From Alphaproteobacteria bacterium (GTDB taxonomy: Bacteria; Pseudomonadota; Alphaproteobacteria; Rhodobacterales; Rhodobacteraceae), in NCBI GenBank assembly GCA_030425925.1, contig JAUHZO010000004.1:62001-126000 (forward strand): DNA of 64,000 nucleotides. The letters are read 5' to 3'. The notes beneath the pieces were generated by a model. That model saw only the letters and a list, made by a program, of their open reading frames with translations, was not told the origin of the DNA and made no database searches. The translations under genes and the position numbers were made by a program. Below are positions 39,005-46,855 of the stretch, piece by piece (the first letter of the stretch is position 1; each line of letters opens with the position of its first letter).

Positions 39005-40435
39005 ATGTCTGACCGATTCGACTGTTTCGTCGTGTTCGCCGAGATGCGCACCGGCTCGAACTTTCTGGAGGCGAACCTGAATGCCTTCGAGGGAATCACC
39101 TGCCATGGCGAGGCGTTCAACCCGCATTTCATCGGCTACCCCACCTCGGAGGACATCCTTGGCATCACCCGCGATGAACGCGACCGCCATCCTGACCGGC
39201 TGCTGGGCCAGATCCGTCGCGCCACGCCGCACGGGATAGGCGGGTTCCGCTATTTCCACGATCACGATCCGCGGGTGCTGGAGCCGCTGCTGACCGACCC
39301 GAAGGTGGCCAAGATCGTGCTGACGCGCAACCCGGTGGACAGCTATGTCAGCTGGAAGATCGCCCAGGCCACGGGGCAGTGGAAACTGACCAACGTCAAG
39401 AAACGCAAGGACGCCCAGGCCCGTTTCGACGGGCGCGAATTCGAGGCGCATCTGAGCGCGCTGCAGGACTTTCAGGTACTGATCATGAACACCCTTCAGC
39501 GCACTGCGCAGACGGCGTTCTATGTCGCCTACGAAGACCTGCAGGATGTGACCGTGATGAACGGGCTGGCGCGCTGGCTGGGCACGCGGGTGCAGCTTGA
39601 CAGCCTGAACACCGCGCTCAAGCGCCAGAACCCGGAACCGCCCGAAGAGAAAGTATCGAACTTTCCCGAGATGGAGCGCGCTCTGGCGCGGCTCGACCGG
39701 TTCAACCTGTCCCGCACCCCGAATTTCGAGCCCCGCCGGGGGCCCGTCGTGCCGGGATATGTGGCCGCCGCGCATACACCGCTGCTCTACATGCCCATCC
39801 GCTCGGGACCCGAGCAGGCGGTGCGACGCTGGATGTGCGCGCTCGACGGGGTGGAGGACGGCCAGCTTGTCACCGATTTCAGCCAGTCCAGCCTGCGCGC
39901 CTGGAAACGCGAACGCCCGGGGCATCGCAGCTTTACCGTGATCCGCCACCCTCTGGCCCGCGCGCACGAGGCGTTCTGCACCCGTATCCTGACCACGAAG
40001 AAGGGCAGCTTTCTGGGCATCCGCAAGACCCTGCGCCGCGCCCACAACCTGCCCATCCCGGAGGAAGAGCCCGGTGCCGGGTACGATGTGAACGCCCATC
40101 GCGAGGCGTTCACCGCCTTTCTGGCCTGGGTCAAGGCGAACCTGCAGGGCCAGACGGCGGTGCGGGTCGACGGGCACTGGGCGACACAGGCACAATGCAT
40201 ACAGGGCATGGCCGAGTTCACCCTGCCCGACATGATCGTGCGCGAGGATGAAATGGCCAGCTACCTGCCCGCGCTGGCGCTGCAGGTGGGCCATCCCGCT
40301 CCGGGCGACCCGGTGCCCTTGCCCAATGCCGCGCCGTTCTCGCTGGCGGAAATCTATGACGACCAGATCGAATCGCTGGCGCGCGAGGCATACCAGCGGG
40401 ATTACGTCATGTTCGGGTTTGACGACTGGGCCTGA
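39005..40435 (+). CDS. Tandem sulfotransferase (NodH-like N-domain plus second sulfotransferase-like domain)
   Basis: 476 residues. The N-domain (about 1-260) resembles NodH/Stf0 sulfotransferases, with a PAPS 5'-phosphosulfate loop FAEMRTGSNFLEANL (Arg15-Ser18) and a 3'-phosphate motif IVLTRNPVDSYVSWK. The C-domain (about 265-476) has its own motif SFTVIRHPLARAHEAFC and ends with EAYQRDYVMFGFDDW, like family-2 carbohydrate sulfotransferases. It lacks an obvious first PAPS loop. It probably sulfates the glycan made by the preceding genes; PAPS synthesis genes are not in the window. Confidence 0.78.
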   Translation: MSDRFDCFVVFAEMRTGSNFLEANLNAFEGITCHGEAFNPHFIGYPTSEDILGITRDERDRHPDRLLGQIRRATPHGIGGFRYFHDHDPRVLEPLLTDPKVAKIVLTRNPVDSYVSWKIAQATGQWKLTNVKKRKDAQARFDGREFEAHLSALQDFQVLIMNTLQRTAQTAFYVAYEDLQDVTVMNGLARWLGTRVQLDSLNTALKRQNPEPPEEKVSNFPEMERALARLDRFNLSRTPNFEPRRGPVVPGYVAAAHTPLLYMPIRSGPEQAVRRWMCALDGVEDGQLVTDFSQSSLRAWKRERPGHRSFTVIRHPLARAHEAFCTRILTTKKGSFLGIRKTLRRAHNLPIPEEEPGAGYDVNAHREAFTAFLAWVKANLQGQTAVRVDGHWATQAQCIQGMAEFTLPDMIVREDEMASYLPALALQVGHPAPGDPVPLPNAAPFSLAEIYDDQIESLAREAYQRDYVMFGFDDWA

Positions 40436-40468
40436 CCGCGGGCGGGCATTTGCTCTTGCCGCGACGTG

Positions 40469-40484
40469 GTAATCGGTCGATAAT
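40469..40484. promoter_or_regulatory. Candidate TetR operator, site 1 (upstream of cupin-monooxygenase)
   Basis: GTAATCGGTCGATAAT matches the proposed consensus TTTATCGNNCGATAAA at 13 of the 14 fixed positions when the core ATCGNNCGATAA is weighted; only the outer arm bases differ. It is 47 bases before the cupin start, an ordinary operator distance. Four further sites lie at 43222, 45484, 51041 and 51137. Confidence 0.45.
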
Positions 40485-40530
40485 TAAGGCCGGAACCACG
40501 CCCCGCCCGGGGCCAGCAGGGGGATGGACC

Positions 40531-40986
40531 ATGAATGCACCGATGACCCGCGACCATATCGAAACCGCCACCGATCCGGCCGCCTTTGCCGATTGGCCGG
40601 CCGAGGTGTATCGGGACATGCTGGCCAACCAGGACAACGGGTGCGTCGGCTCGGTCCTTGTCAGCGAAACCGATACGCTGCGGGTGTGGCATCTGCACAT
40701 CGCGCCGGGCGCGCGCTGCGGCTTTCACCGCCATGTGAACCCCTATTTCTGGAGCGCCTTTGCCCCGGGCAAGGCGCGGACCTATTTCTCGGACGGGCGC
40801 ATCGTCGAGACGGAATACACCAAGGGCCAGACGCAGCACTACCATTACGCCCCGGGTGAATACATGTTGCACTCTCTTGAAAACATCGGCGACACCGAAC
40901 TGGTCTTTGTCACGGTCGAGCATCTGCAGACGCCGGGGATTGCGCTGCCGATCCCCGATCATGTCCGCCTGAACACCGGCACCTGA
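40531..40986 (+). CDS. Cupin-domain protein (BauB-like small cupin)
   Basis: 151 residues forming one cupin barrel. Likely metal ligands are HxH in CGFHRHVNPYFW (His66, His68) and a later histidine in YAPGEYMLHSLENIG. The overall pattern resembles single-domain cupins annotated as BauB-like. It could be a small dioxygenase or isomerase, or a binding protein. The ATG at 40531 is preceded by AGGGGGAT. A flavin monooxygenase follows after 18 bases. A putative operator lies just upstream. Confidence 0.75.
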   Translation: MNAPMTRDHIETATDPAAFADWPAEVYRDMLANQDNGCVGSVLVSETDTLRVWHLHIAPGARCGFHRHVNPYFWSAFAPGKARTYFSDGRIVETEYTKGQTQHYHYAPGEYMLHSLENIGDTELVFVTVEHLQTPGIALPIPDHVRLNTGT

Positions 40987-41004
40987 CGCAGACAGGGGCG
41001 GGTC

Positions 41005-42219
41005 ATGACAGGACAGGCGATCATCTGTGGCGGCTCCATCGGCGGGCTGTTTGCCGCCGCGGCGCTGCGGCGTGCGGGCTGGGAGGCCACGGTGCTTGAG
41101 CGCACCGAGGTTCCGCTTTCAGGACGCGGGGCGGGGATCGTCACACATCCCGAGCTTGTGGCGGCGCTGGCGGCTGTCGGGGCCAGCACGCAGGATCTGG
41201 GCGTCGACGTGTTCGAGCGGGTGGCCTATGACCTGACGGGCGCGCGGGTCCATGCCTTCGACTTTCACCAGGTGGTCACCAGCTGGGACCGCATGTACCA
41301 GGTGCTGCGCGCCACGTTGCCCGAAACGGTCTACGTGCTGGGCCGGGATGTTTGCGGTTACGACGATACCGGCGCGCGGCCCGCGGTGCTCTTGTCCGAC
41401 GGAACCCGGCACGAGGCGGATCTGGTCATCGGGGCCGACGGCTTCCGCTCGGCCATCCGCGCGCAGATGCTGCCAGACGTGCAGCCGCGCTATTCGGGCT
41501 ATGTGGTCTGGCGTACCGTGGCCGCCGAACGCGACATCCCCGCGGCGTTCAAGGATGACGTGTTCCGCACCTTTGGCTATTTTATCCCGAACGGCACGCA
41601 GATCATCGGTTATCCCATTGCCGGGCCCGACAATGATCTGCGCCCGGGGCATCTGCGCTACAATTTCGTGTGGTACGTCCAGGTGCCACAGGCGGCGCTG
41701 GACGACATGTTGACCGATGCCTCGGGCAGGCGGCACGCGATCTCGATTCCGCCGCCGCTGGTGCGCGACGACGTGATTGCCCGCGCCATGGCCGATGCCC
41801 GGGCGCGTCTTCCTGTGCCTTTTGTCGAAATTCTGAAAGTCAGCGAGCGACCGTTCTTTACCCCGATCTACGATCACCATTCGCCGGTGATGGCCCGGGG
41901 GCGCGTGGCGCTGGCGGGGGATGCCGCCTGCGTGGCGCGGCCGCATGTGGGCATGGGGGTGACCAAGGCGGCCGACGATGCCATGGCGCTGGCCCGGCAC
42001 GTGGCCTCTGGTCCGCTGGAAGCGGCGCTGCAGGCCTATTCGGCGGAACGCGTCAGCGCCTGCCGCGTGGCCTACGAGCGGTCGCAATGGCTGGGCCGGT
42101 TCATCTTTGACGGCGATCCGACGCAGAACCAGGACGGGGCCAGCCATCCCGACATGGAAACCGTGATGCGTGAAACCGCCGTTGTGCCGCCGGAACTGCA
42201 GGGCAGAGGGGCCGCCTAA
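41005..42219 (+). CDS. FAD-dependent aromatic monooxygenase, 2,6-dihydroxypyridine-3-hydroxylase-like
   Basis: 404 residues of the PHBH-fold class A hydroxylases. FAD-binding motifs are GGSIGGL (9-15), IGADGFRSAIR, and AGDAACVARPHVGMG. The combination PLSGRGAGIV, PELV, YSGYVVWRTV, GYPIAGPDNDLR and NFVWYVQVP resembles the nicotine-pathway enzyme DHPH more than phenol or salicylate hydroxylases. The predicted reaction is NAD(P)H- and O2-dependent hydroxylation, possibly decarboxylating, of an electron-rich heteroaromatic ring. Substrate is inferred, not shown. It is cotranscribed with the cupin. Confidence 0.78.
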   Translation: MTGQAIICGGSIGGLFAAAALRRAGWEATVLERTEVPLSGRGAGIVTHPELVAALAAVGASTQDLGVDVFERVAYDLTGARVHAFDFHQVVTSWDRMYQVLRATLPETVYVLGRDVCGYDDTGARPAVLLSDGTRHEADLVIGADGFRSAIRAQMLPDVQPRYSGYVVWRTVAAERDIPAAFKDDVFRTFGYFIPNGTQIIGYPIAGPDNDLRPGHLRYNFVWYVQVPQAALDDMLTDASGRRHAISIPPPLVRDDVIARAMADARARLPVPFVEILKVSERPFFTPIYDHHSPVMARGRVALAGDAACVARPHVGMGVTKAADDAMALARHVASGPLEAALQAYSAERVSACRVAYERSQWLGRFIFDGDPTQNQDGASHPDMETVMRETAVVPPELQGRGAA

Positions 42220-42234
42220 GCGGCCCCGCCGGCC

Positions 42235-43191
42235 TTACTTGATCGCCTGCGGATTGATCGGGGATCCCGCAGCGCCGGGAATGTGCAGGGGCGGCGCGCA
42301 GAAGAAGAACTCGTAGACGCCATCCTCGGCGCAATCCGCCGCCAGGTCCTTGAGGTAAAAGATTTCGCCCATGGAAATACCGATGGCGGGGATCACCACC
42401 CAGTGCCAGGGCTGGTTGGCCTCGTCGGTCTCGTTGGGGCGCACCTCGCAGCCCCAGGTGTCGGCGCAGATCGCGGCGATGTCATGCGCCTTGATCCAGT
42501 GCGCCGTCTCGAAGGCCAGCCCGGGTGCGTCGCCGCCGGCATAGCCCGTCCAGTCCCCGGCAGCGAGGCAACGTTCCTGGTGCCCGGTGCGCACGATCAC
42601 GAAATCGCCCTTGCGGATATCGACCCCTTGCGCCGCGGCGCAGGCATCCAGATCGGCATTGGTGATGGGGTAGCCATCGTCGAGACTGTCCACCCCCTTC
42701 CAGCGCGCCACGTCCAGCAGCACGCCGCGCCCGACCATCTTGTCGCGCACGTGTTCGATGCCCAGCCGCTTGGCCCCGTTCACCGTGACATCCGTCGCCG
42801 GATAGCCATTGTACATCTTGTCATCGAGGAAGATGTGGCACAACGCGTCCCATTGCGTGGACCCCTGGCAGGGCAGGTTGATGGCGTCATCGGCATAGCG
42901 CAGATAGGCGCGTCCGTCGCCGTCCTGTTCGCCCGTCACCGCATCGGTGCCGGTGGCCAGCATCTGGTGGATCATGTTCCAGCGCCCGCCGAACAGGCCC
43001 GACTGGATCTTTTCCTTCAGGTCGAGCCCCAGCGCAAAGGTCTTGCCTTTGCGGATCAGCTTGCCCGCGTTCACGATATCCTCGGGCGAGATGTTGTTGA
43101 GCGTTCCCAACTGGTCATCCGGACCCCAGCGCCCGTGGTTCGACAGCTCTCTGGCTGTTCGATAGATGTCCTCGCGCGTCAGTTTTGTCAT
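42235..43191 (-). CDS. Cyclase-family hydrolase (kynurenine formamidase/isatin hydrolase superfamily)
   Basis: 318 residues of the metal-dependent cyclase family that opens or forms amide rings. The usual signature HxGTHxDxxxH appears here as QGSTQWDALCHI (residues 109-120). Asp115 and His119 are kept, but glutamine stands at both leading histidine positions. This variant may mark the longer subfamily. Other conserved parts are DYPITNADLDAC-like GYPITNADLDAC and ADTWGCEVRP. It faces away from osmC/tetR, with a candidate operator in the gap, and ends 15 bases from the monooxygenase stop. Confidence 0.75.
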   Translation of the reverse strand: MTKLTREDIYRTARELSNHGRWGPDDQLGTLNNISPEDIVNAGKLIRKGKTFALGLDLKEKIQSGLFGGRWNMIHQMLATGTDAVTGEQDGDGRAYLRYADDAINLPCQGSTQWDALCHIFLDDKMYNGYPATDVTVNGAKRLGIEHVRDKMVGRGVLLDVARWKGVDSLDDGYPITNADLDACAAAQGVDIRKGDFVIVRTGHQERCLAAGDWTGYAGGDAPGLAFETAHWIKAHDIAAICADTWGCEVRPNETDEANQPWHWVVIPAIGISMGEIFYLKDLAADCAEDGVYEFFFCAPPLHIPGAAGSPINPQAIK

Positions 43192-43221
43192 GGCCTCCCC
43201 CGGGAAGTTAAAGCTTGCTTG

Positions 43222-43237
43222 TTTATCGAGTGAAAAA
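43222..43237. promoter_or_regulatory. Candidate TetR operator, site 2 (cyclase/osmC divergent promoter)
   Basis: TTTATCGAGTGAAAAA keeps the left half TTTATCG exactly and a degenerate right half. It sits in the 88-base gap between the start of the cyclase gene (minus strand) and osmC-tetR (plus strand). From there a bound repressor could control both, including its own gene. Confidence 0.45.
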
Positions 43238-43279
43238 TTAACCTCGGGAACAAGTCAACGAAAAACGGAAAGGGACGGC

Positions 43280-43765
43280 ATGTCCGAGGAACGACGCTTT
43301 GACATCGAATTCGAAGGCACGGGCCGGGCGACCGGCAAGATGCGCAACGACATCTCGGTCAGCTTTACCACGATGAACGAAACCTTCGAACTGGCCACCG
43401 ACGAAGGCGGCTTTCACGGCGGCGACGGCACTGCGCCGCCGCCGCTTGCGCTGTTTACCGCGGCGCTGATCGGCTGCGTGATGACCCAGATCCGGGCGTT
43501 TTCGAAACGGCTGAAGATTCCCGTGGGCGAGGTCGAGGTGCGCGCCCATCTGCACTGGGAAGGGCGACAGACCGGGCGCGACCCCTATGTCACCGCACCG
43601 GTGGGGTTTTCGCTGGATATCGACCTTGATTCGGAGGCATCAGCACAAGACCAGCACCGCCTGATCGAGGCCGCCAAGAAGGGCTGTTTCATAGAACAGA
43701 CCCTCAAGCAGGGGCTCGAGGTGGGGCACCGTCTGAAGATAGGGACCGACTGGCAGGATGCCTGA
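43280..43765 (+). CDS. OsmC/Ohr family protein
   Basis: 161 residues of the OsmC fold. Family members reduce organic hydroperoxides through a reactive cysteine pair. Here Cys87 lies in the helix FTAALIGCVMTQIRAF, and a second cysteine stands in AAKKGCFIEQTL. An acidic GTGRATGKM region occurs early. The start MSEERRF has AAAGGGA upstream. It overlaps tetR by eight bases, so regulator and OsmC protein are coexpressed. It could detoxify a peroxide made by the nearby oxygenases or Mo-hydroxylase. Confidence 0.82.
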   Translation: MSEERRFDIEFEGTGRATGKMRNDISVSFTTMNETFELATDEGGFHGGDGTAPPPLALFTAALIGCVMTQIRAFSKRLKIPVGEVEVRAHLHWEGRQTGRDPYVTAPVGFSLDIDLDSEASAQDQHRLIEAAKKGCFIEQTLKQGLEVGHRLKIGTDWQDA

Positions 43766-44426
43766 CGCAACACACGCCGCCAAGAAGGACGACAAGCCGC
43801 GGCGCAGGCTGTCTTCGGACGAGCGGCGTGCGGATTTCATCCAGAAATCCATCAAGCTGTTCGCCGAGGAAGGTTTCGAAAGCTCGACCCGGGAACTGGC
43901 GCGGCGGCTGGGAGTGACTCAGCCGCTGCTCTATCGCTATTTCCCGTCCAAGCAGGACCTGGTGTCGGCGGTCTATGACGAGGTCTATGTGCGCCGCTGG
44001 CGGCCGGAATGGGAGGCGCTGATCGCCGACCGCAGCCGCCCGTTGACCGAGCGGTTATGTGCCTTTTACGGGGTCTATACCGATGCGATCTTCCATCCCG
44101 ACTGGATCCGCATCTACCTGTATTCCGGGCTGAAGGGCGAAGAGATCAACGCGCGCTACATGCGCGTGGTGACGACGCGCATCCTGGCCCCGATCTTTGC
44201 CGAGGTGCGGCACGAGGCCGGGCTGCCCGAACGTGCGCCGACCGAAGAGGAAATCGACAAGCTGTGGGTGATCCACGGCGGCATCTTCTATTTCGGCGTG
44301 GTCAAGCTGGTCTATGCAAAGACCCCGCCACGGCACAAGGACAGCGCGGTGGCGTTTGGTGTCCGGGCGATGATCGAGGAACTCAAGCGCGAGTTTTCCG
44401 AAGAGGAGCGCGCGCCCCGGAGGTGA
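43758..44426 (+). CDS. TetR/AcrR family transcriptional regulator
   Basis: 222 residues. The N-terminal helix-turn-helix (about residues 44-66) reads TRELARRLGVTQPLLYRYFP, followed by a ligand-binding helical domain. Its gene overlaps osmC. The five 16-bp palindromes near 40.47, 43.22, 45.49, 51.05 and 51.14 kb are all in promoters of this cluster, and one lies before osmC-tetR, suggesting an autoregulated local repressor. The natural ligand is presumably the cluster's substrate or an intermediate. The link to these sites is inference. Confidence 0.85.
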   Translation: MPDATHAAKKDDKPRRRLSSDERRADFIQKSIKLFAEEGFESSTRELARRLGVTQPLLYRYFPSKQDLVSAVYDEVYVRRWRPEWEALIADRSRPLTERLCAFYGVYTDAIFHPDWIRIYLYSGLKGEEINARYMRVVTTRILAPIFAEVRHEAGLPERAPTEEEIDKLWVIHGGIFYFGVVKLVYAKTPPRHKDSAVAFGVRAMIEELKREFSEEERAPRR

Positions 44427-44461
44427 TCCGGGGCCTCTGCCTCACGGCGCTGCGCCGCGAC

Positions 44462-44980
44462 TCAGTCGTTGCCGCGTGCGGGATAGCCCTTGTCCACCGC
44501 CATCGGCATCTTGGACAGCAGGAATTCCAGATCGGGCCGTGCCCAGGGCATGTTCGAGATGTCGATCATGTAAAGCCGTCCGTCCGGCCGCACCCAGGCC
44601 ATGCCCGGTTCGCAGAACACGTCCGCTTCGGCCTCCTTGATGGCCCTGGATATCCACAGGCCCCAGGCCCGCGCGGTGTCTTCGCTCAGGCTGTGGGCGA
44701 CCTTGAGGTTGCCGATGTCCCATTCGGCCACCGTTTGCGCGGCCAGGTCTTCACCGTTCATCGAGGCGATGACCACGTCAAAGCCGGCTTCGGCATAACC
44801 CGCGGCCAGACCGTTCAGCTTTTCCAGATAGGCCTTGCAGACCGGGCAGTGATGGCCGCGATAGAACACCACCATGGTGAAATGGGCGGGTGCGGTTTCG
44901 TTCAACGTGAATGTTCCGCCGCCCACAAGGGGCAGGCTCAGCGCGGGGACGGGCGCGTCGGGGGTCAGTTTCGTCGTCAT
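44462..44980 (-). CDS. Peroxiredoxin-like AhpC/TSA family protein
   Basis: 172 residues with a thioredoxin fold. The active site is FYRGHHCPVCKAYLEKL, a CxxC form rather than the usual single peroxidatic cysteine followed by Pro-Thr. This is typical of the 'peroxiredoxin-like' group. It likely reduces peroxides or disulfides. It is cotranscribed with and lies one base after the OsmC gene on the minus strand. It would complement the two OsmC proteins in peroxide defence. Confidence 0.8.
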   Translation of the reverse strand: MTTKLTPDAPVPALSLPLVGGGTFTLNETAPAHFTMVVFYRGHHCPVCKAYLEKLNGLAAGYAEAGFDVVIASMNGEDLAAQTVAEWDIGNLKVAHSLSEDTARAWGLWISRAIKEAEADVFCEPGMAWVRPDGRLYMIDISNMPWARPDLEFLLSKMPMAVDKGYPARGND

Positions 44981-44981
44981 G

Positions 44982-45452
44982 TCAGGCCTCCAGAGGCAGG
45001 GTTGTCCAGGTTTCGGTGATCGTCACGCCGCTGCCGCGCAAGACCTTGGCGATGGGGCAGAACCGGGCCAGGTCGGTCTTCATCGCCTCCATCTGCGCGG
45101 GCGTGCCGTTCGTGCGCACCGTGATCGCCATCTCGATACTGGAAAAGGGCTGTTCGACCTCTTCCATCAGCATCGTGCCGCGGCGGTCGAAATCGGCGGT
45201 CAGCGCCACGTCCATTTCGCCCAGTTCAAAGCCCGCGTGATGGGCAATGCGCATGGAAATCACGTTGGTGCAGCCGATCAGCGAGGCCATCATCGTTTCG
45301 GTGGGGGTCAGCCCCAGGTTGGTGCCGTCCCGCTCCAGCGGTTCGTCTATGGTGCTGGCGACGTCGCGCACGCTGATCTGGCTGCGGGCATGCGTCTCTC
45401 CCACCGCCGAGATCTGCATCTTGACGGATGTCTTCGGCTTCACGGTGACCAT
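44982..45452 (-). CDS. OsmC/Ohr family protein, second copy
   Basis: 156 residues of the OsmC fold, clearly different from the first OsmC gene 1.7 kb away. The conserved cysteine is in ETMMASLIGCTNVISMRIAH, and the second in DLARFCPIAKVLRGSGV. The final CPIAKV phrase is usual for the OsmC subclass close to YhfA. The ATG at 45452 has GGGAG six bases upstream. A candidate operator lies in the 108-base gap facing the Mo-hydroxylase operon. Confidence 0.82.
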   Translation of the reverse strand: MVTVKPKTSVKMQISAVGETHARSQISVRDVASTIDEPLERDGTNLGLTPTETMMASLIGCTNVISMRIAHHAGFELGEMDVALTADFDRRGTMLMEEVEQPFSSIEMAITVRTNGTPAQMEAMKTDLARFCPIAKVLRGSGVTITETWTTLPLEA

Positions 45453-45483
45453 GGCGGCTCCCTGATTCAGGTCTTGATGAAAG

Positions 45484-45499
45484 TTTATAGCCCGATAAA
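45484..45499. promoter_or_regulatory. Candidate TetR operator, site 3 (osmC/Mo-hydroxylase divergent promoter)
   Basis: TTTATAGCCCGATAAA: the arms TTTAT and ATAAA are exact inverted repeats separated by six bases. On the minus strand it reads TTTATCGGGCTATAAA. It lies between the second OsmC gene (minus) and the molybdenum hydroxylase operon (plus), 61 bases before the latter. This is the best-formed of the five sites along with 51041. Confidence 0.55.
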
Positions 45500-45560
45500 T
45501 TAGCGGTAGCGGATCACAGTTTCGCAAACAAGGCCCGACAAACGGGCCGTGGGAGGAGAA

Positions 45561-46382
45561 ATGAAGCCAGCCGATTTCCGGTATGCCCGTCCAGCGACGC
45601 TGGACGAGGCCTTGACGCTGATGGCGGGCGAAGGCGAGATCGCCGCGCTGGCCGGCGGGCAAAGCCTGATGCCGATGATGAACTTCCGCATCGCCCAGCC
45701 AGAGGTGCTGGTGGATCTGAACGCGGTCGCCGATCTTGCCGGTGTGACCGAGATGGACGGAACGGTGCGGATCGGGGCCATGACGCGCTATTCCGATCTG
45801 GCCCGGCATGATGTGCTGGCGCGGTTGCCGCTGGTCGCACGCGCGCTGCCCCATGTCGCCCATCCCTCGATCCGCAACCGCGGCACGCTGGGCGGCAGTC
45901 TTGCGCTGGCCGACCCGGCGGCCGAACTGCCCGCCGTGGCTTTGGCGCTGGGGGCCAAGGTGCATCTGGCCTCGACCCACGGCACGCGCAGCGTGGCAGC
46001 GGATGACTTCTTTCAGGGGCTCTATGAGACCGACCGCGCCGAGGATGAGCTTGTCACGGCCATCGACCTGCCCGCCGCCACTGCGCAGGAGACCTATGGC
46101 TTTCACGAGGTGGCACGCCGGCATGGCGATTACGCCATGGCCGGTGTGGCCCTCACGCGGCGTGACGACGGCTTGCGGATCGCGTTCTTCTCGGTCTCGG
46201 ACCGGCCGGTGCGCGCCAAGGCCGCCGAGACGGTGCTGCGCGACGATCCCACAAAACTGGACCTGGCCATCGAGGCGCTGGACGAGATCGACTTCACCGG
46301 CGACCTGAACGGCGGCCCGGACATGAAACGGCATCTGGCGGGGGTCGTGCTGCGCCGCGCCTGGGCGGAGGTTCTGGCATGA
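45561..46382 (+). CDS. Molybdenum hydroxylase, FAD-binding medium subunit (CoxM/NdhF-like)
   Basis: 273 residues. FAD-contact motifs are AGGQSLMPMMNFRIAQP and TLGGSLALADPAAELP. A C-terminal CODH-type domain follows. It carries electrons from the iron-sulfur subunit to an acceptor. The GGAGGAG ribosome site lies two bases from the ATG. It is the first gene of a medium-small-large operon, the order used by carbon-monoxide, nicotine and nicotinate dehydrogenases. Confidence 0.88.
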   Translation: MKPADFRYARPATLDEALTLMAGEGEIAALAGGQSLMPMMNFRIAQPEVLVDLNAVADLAGVTEMDGTVRIGAMTRYSDLARHDVLARLPLVARALPHVAHPSIRNRGTLGGSLALADPAAELPAVALALGAKVHLASTHGTRSVAADDFFQGLYETDRAEDELVTAIDLPAATAQETYGFHEVARRHGDYAMAGVALTRRDDGLRIAFFSVSDRPVRAKAAETVLRDDPTKLDLAIEALDEIDFTGDLNGGPDMKRHLAGVVLRRAWAEVLA

Positions 46383-46855
46383 CCACACATGACATCACGA
46401 TCACCATCAATGGCGAGGCGATCACCGCCACGGTGCCCGCCCGCCGCAACCTTGTCGATTTCATCCGGCAGGAGGCCGGGCTGACCGGCAGCCATGTGGG
46501 CTGCGAACACGGTGTTTGCGGGGCCTGCACCGTCGAGGTGAACGGAACGCCGGTCCGTGGCTGCCTGATGCTGGCGGTACAGGCGGACGGCGCACACGTC
46601 ACCACGGTCGAAGGCCTGGCAGACACCGGACGCGGCCACCGCCTGCGCGCCGCCTTCCAGACCCACAACGCGCTGCAATGCGGGTTCTGCACCCCGGGGA
46701 TGCTGGCCTCGGCCCTCGAATATGTCGAAGGCGGCGGCACGGCGGACCGCACCGCCATCCGCGAGCATATCTCGGGCAATTACTGCCGCTGCACGGGCTA
46801 TCAGGCCATCGTCGATGCCATCGTCGAGGTGATCGAAACAGGAGAGGGCGCATGA
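46379..46855 (+). CDS. Molybdenum hydroxylase, [2Fe-2S] small subunit (CoxS-like)
   Basis: 158 residues with two [2Fe-2S] clusters. The plant-type ferredoxin motif is CEHGVCGAC (Cys42, 47, 50, plus Cys62). The C-terminal helical cluster has CGFC (Cys101, 104) and CRC (Cys136, 138). It overlaps the medium and large subunit genes by four bases each. Electrons flow from the molybdenum site in the large subunit through it to FAD. Confidence 0.92.
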   Translation: MTTHDITITINGEAITATVPARRNLVDFIRQEAGLTGSHVGCEHGVCGACTVEVNGTPVRGCLMLAVQADGAHVTTVEGLADTGRGHRLRAAFQTHNALQCGFCTPGMLASALEYVEGGGTADRTAIREHISGNYCRCTGYQAIVDAIVEVIETGEGA

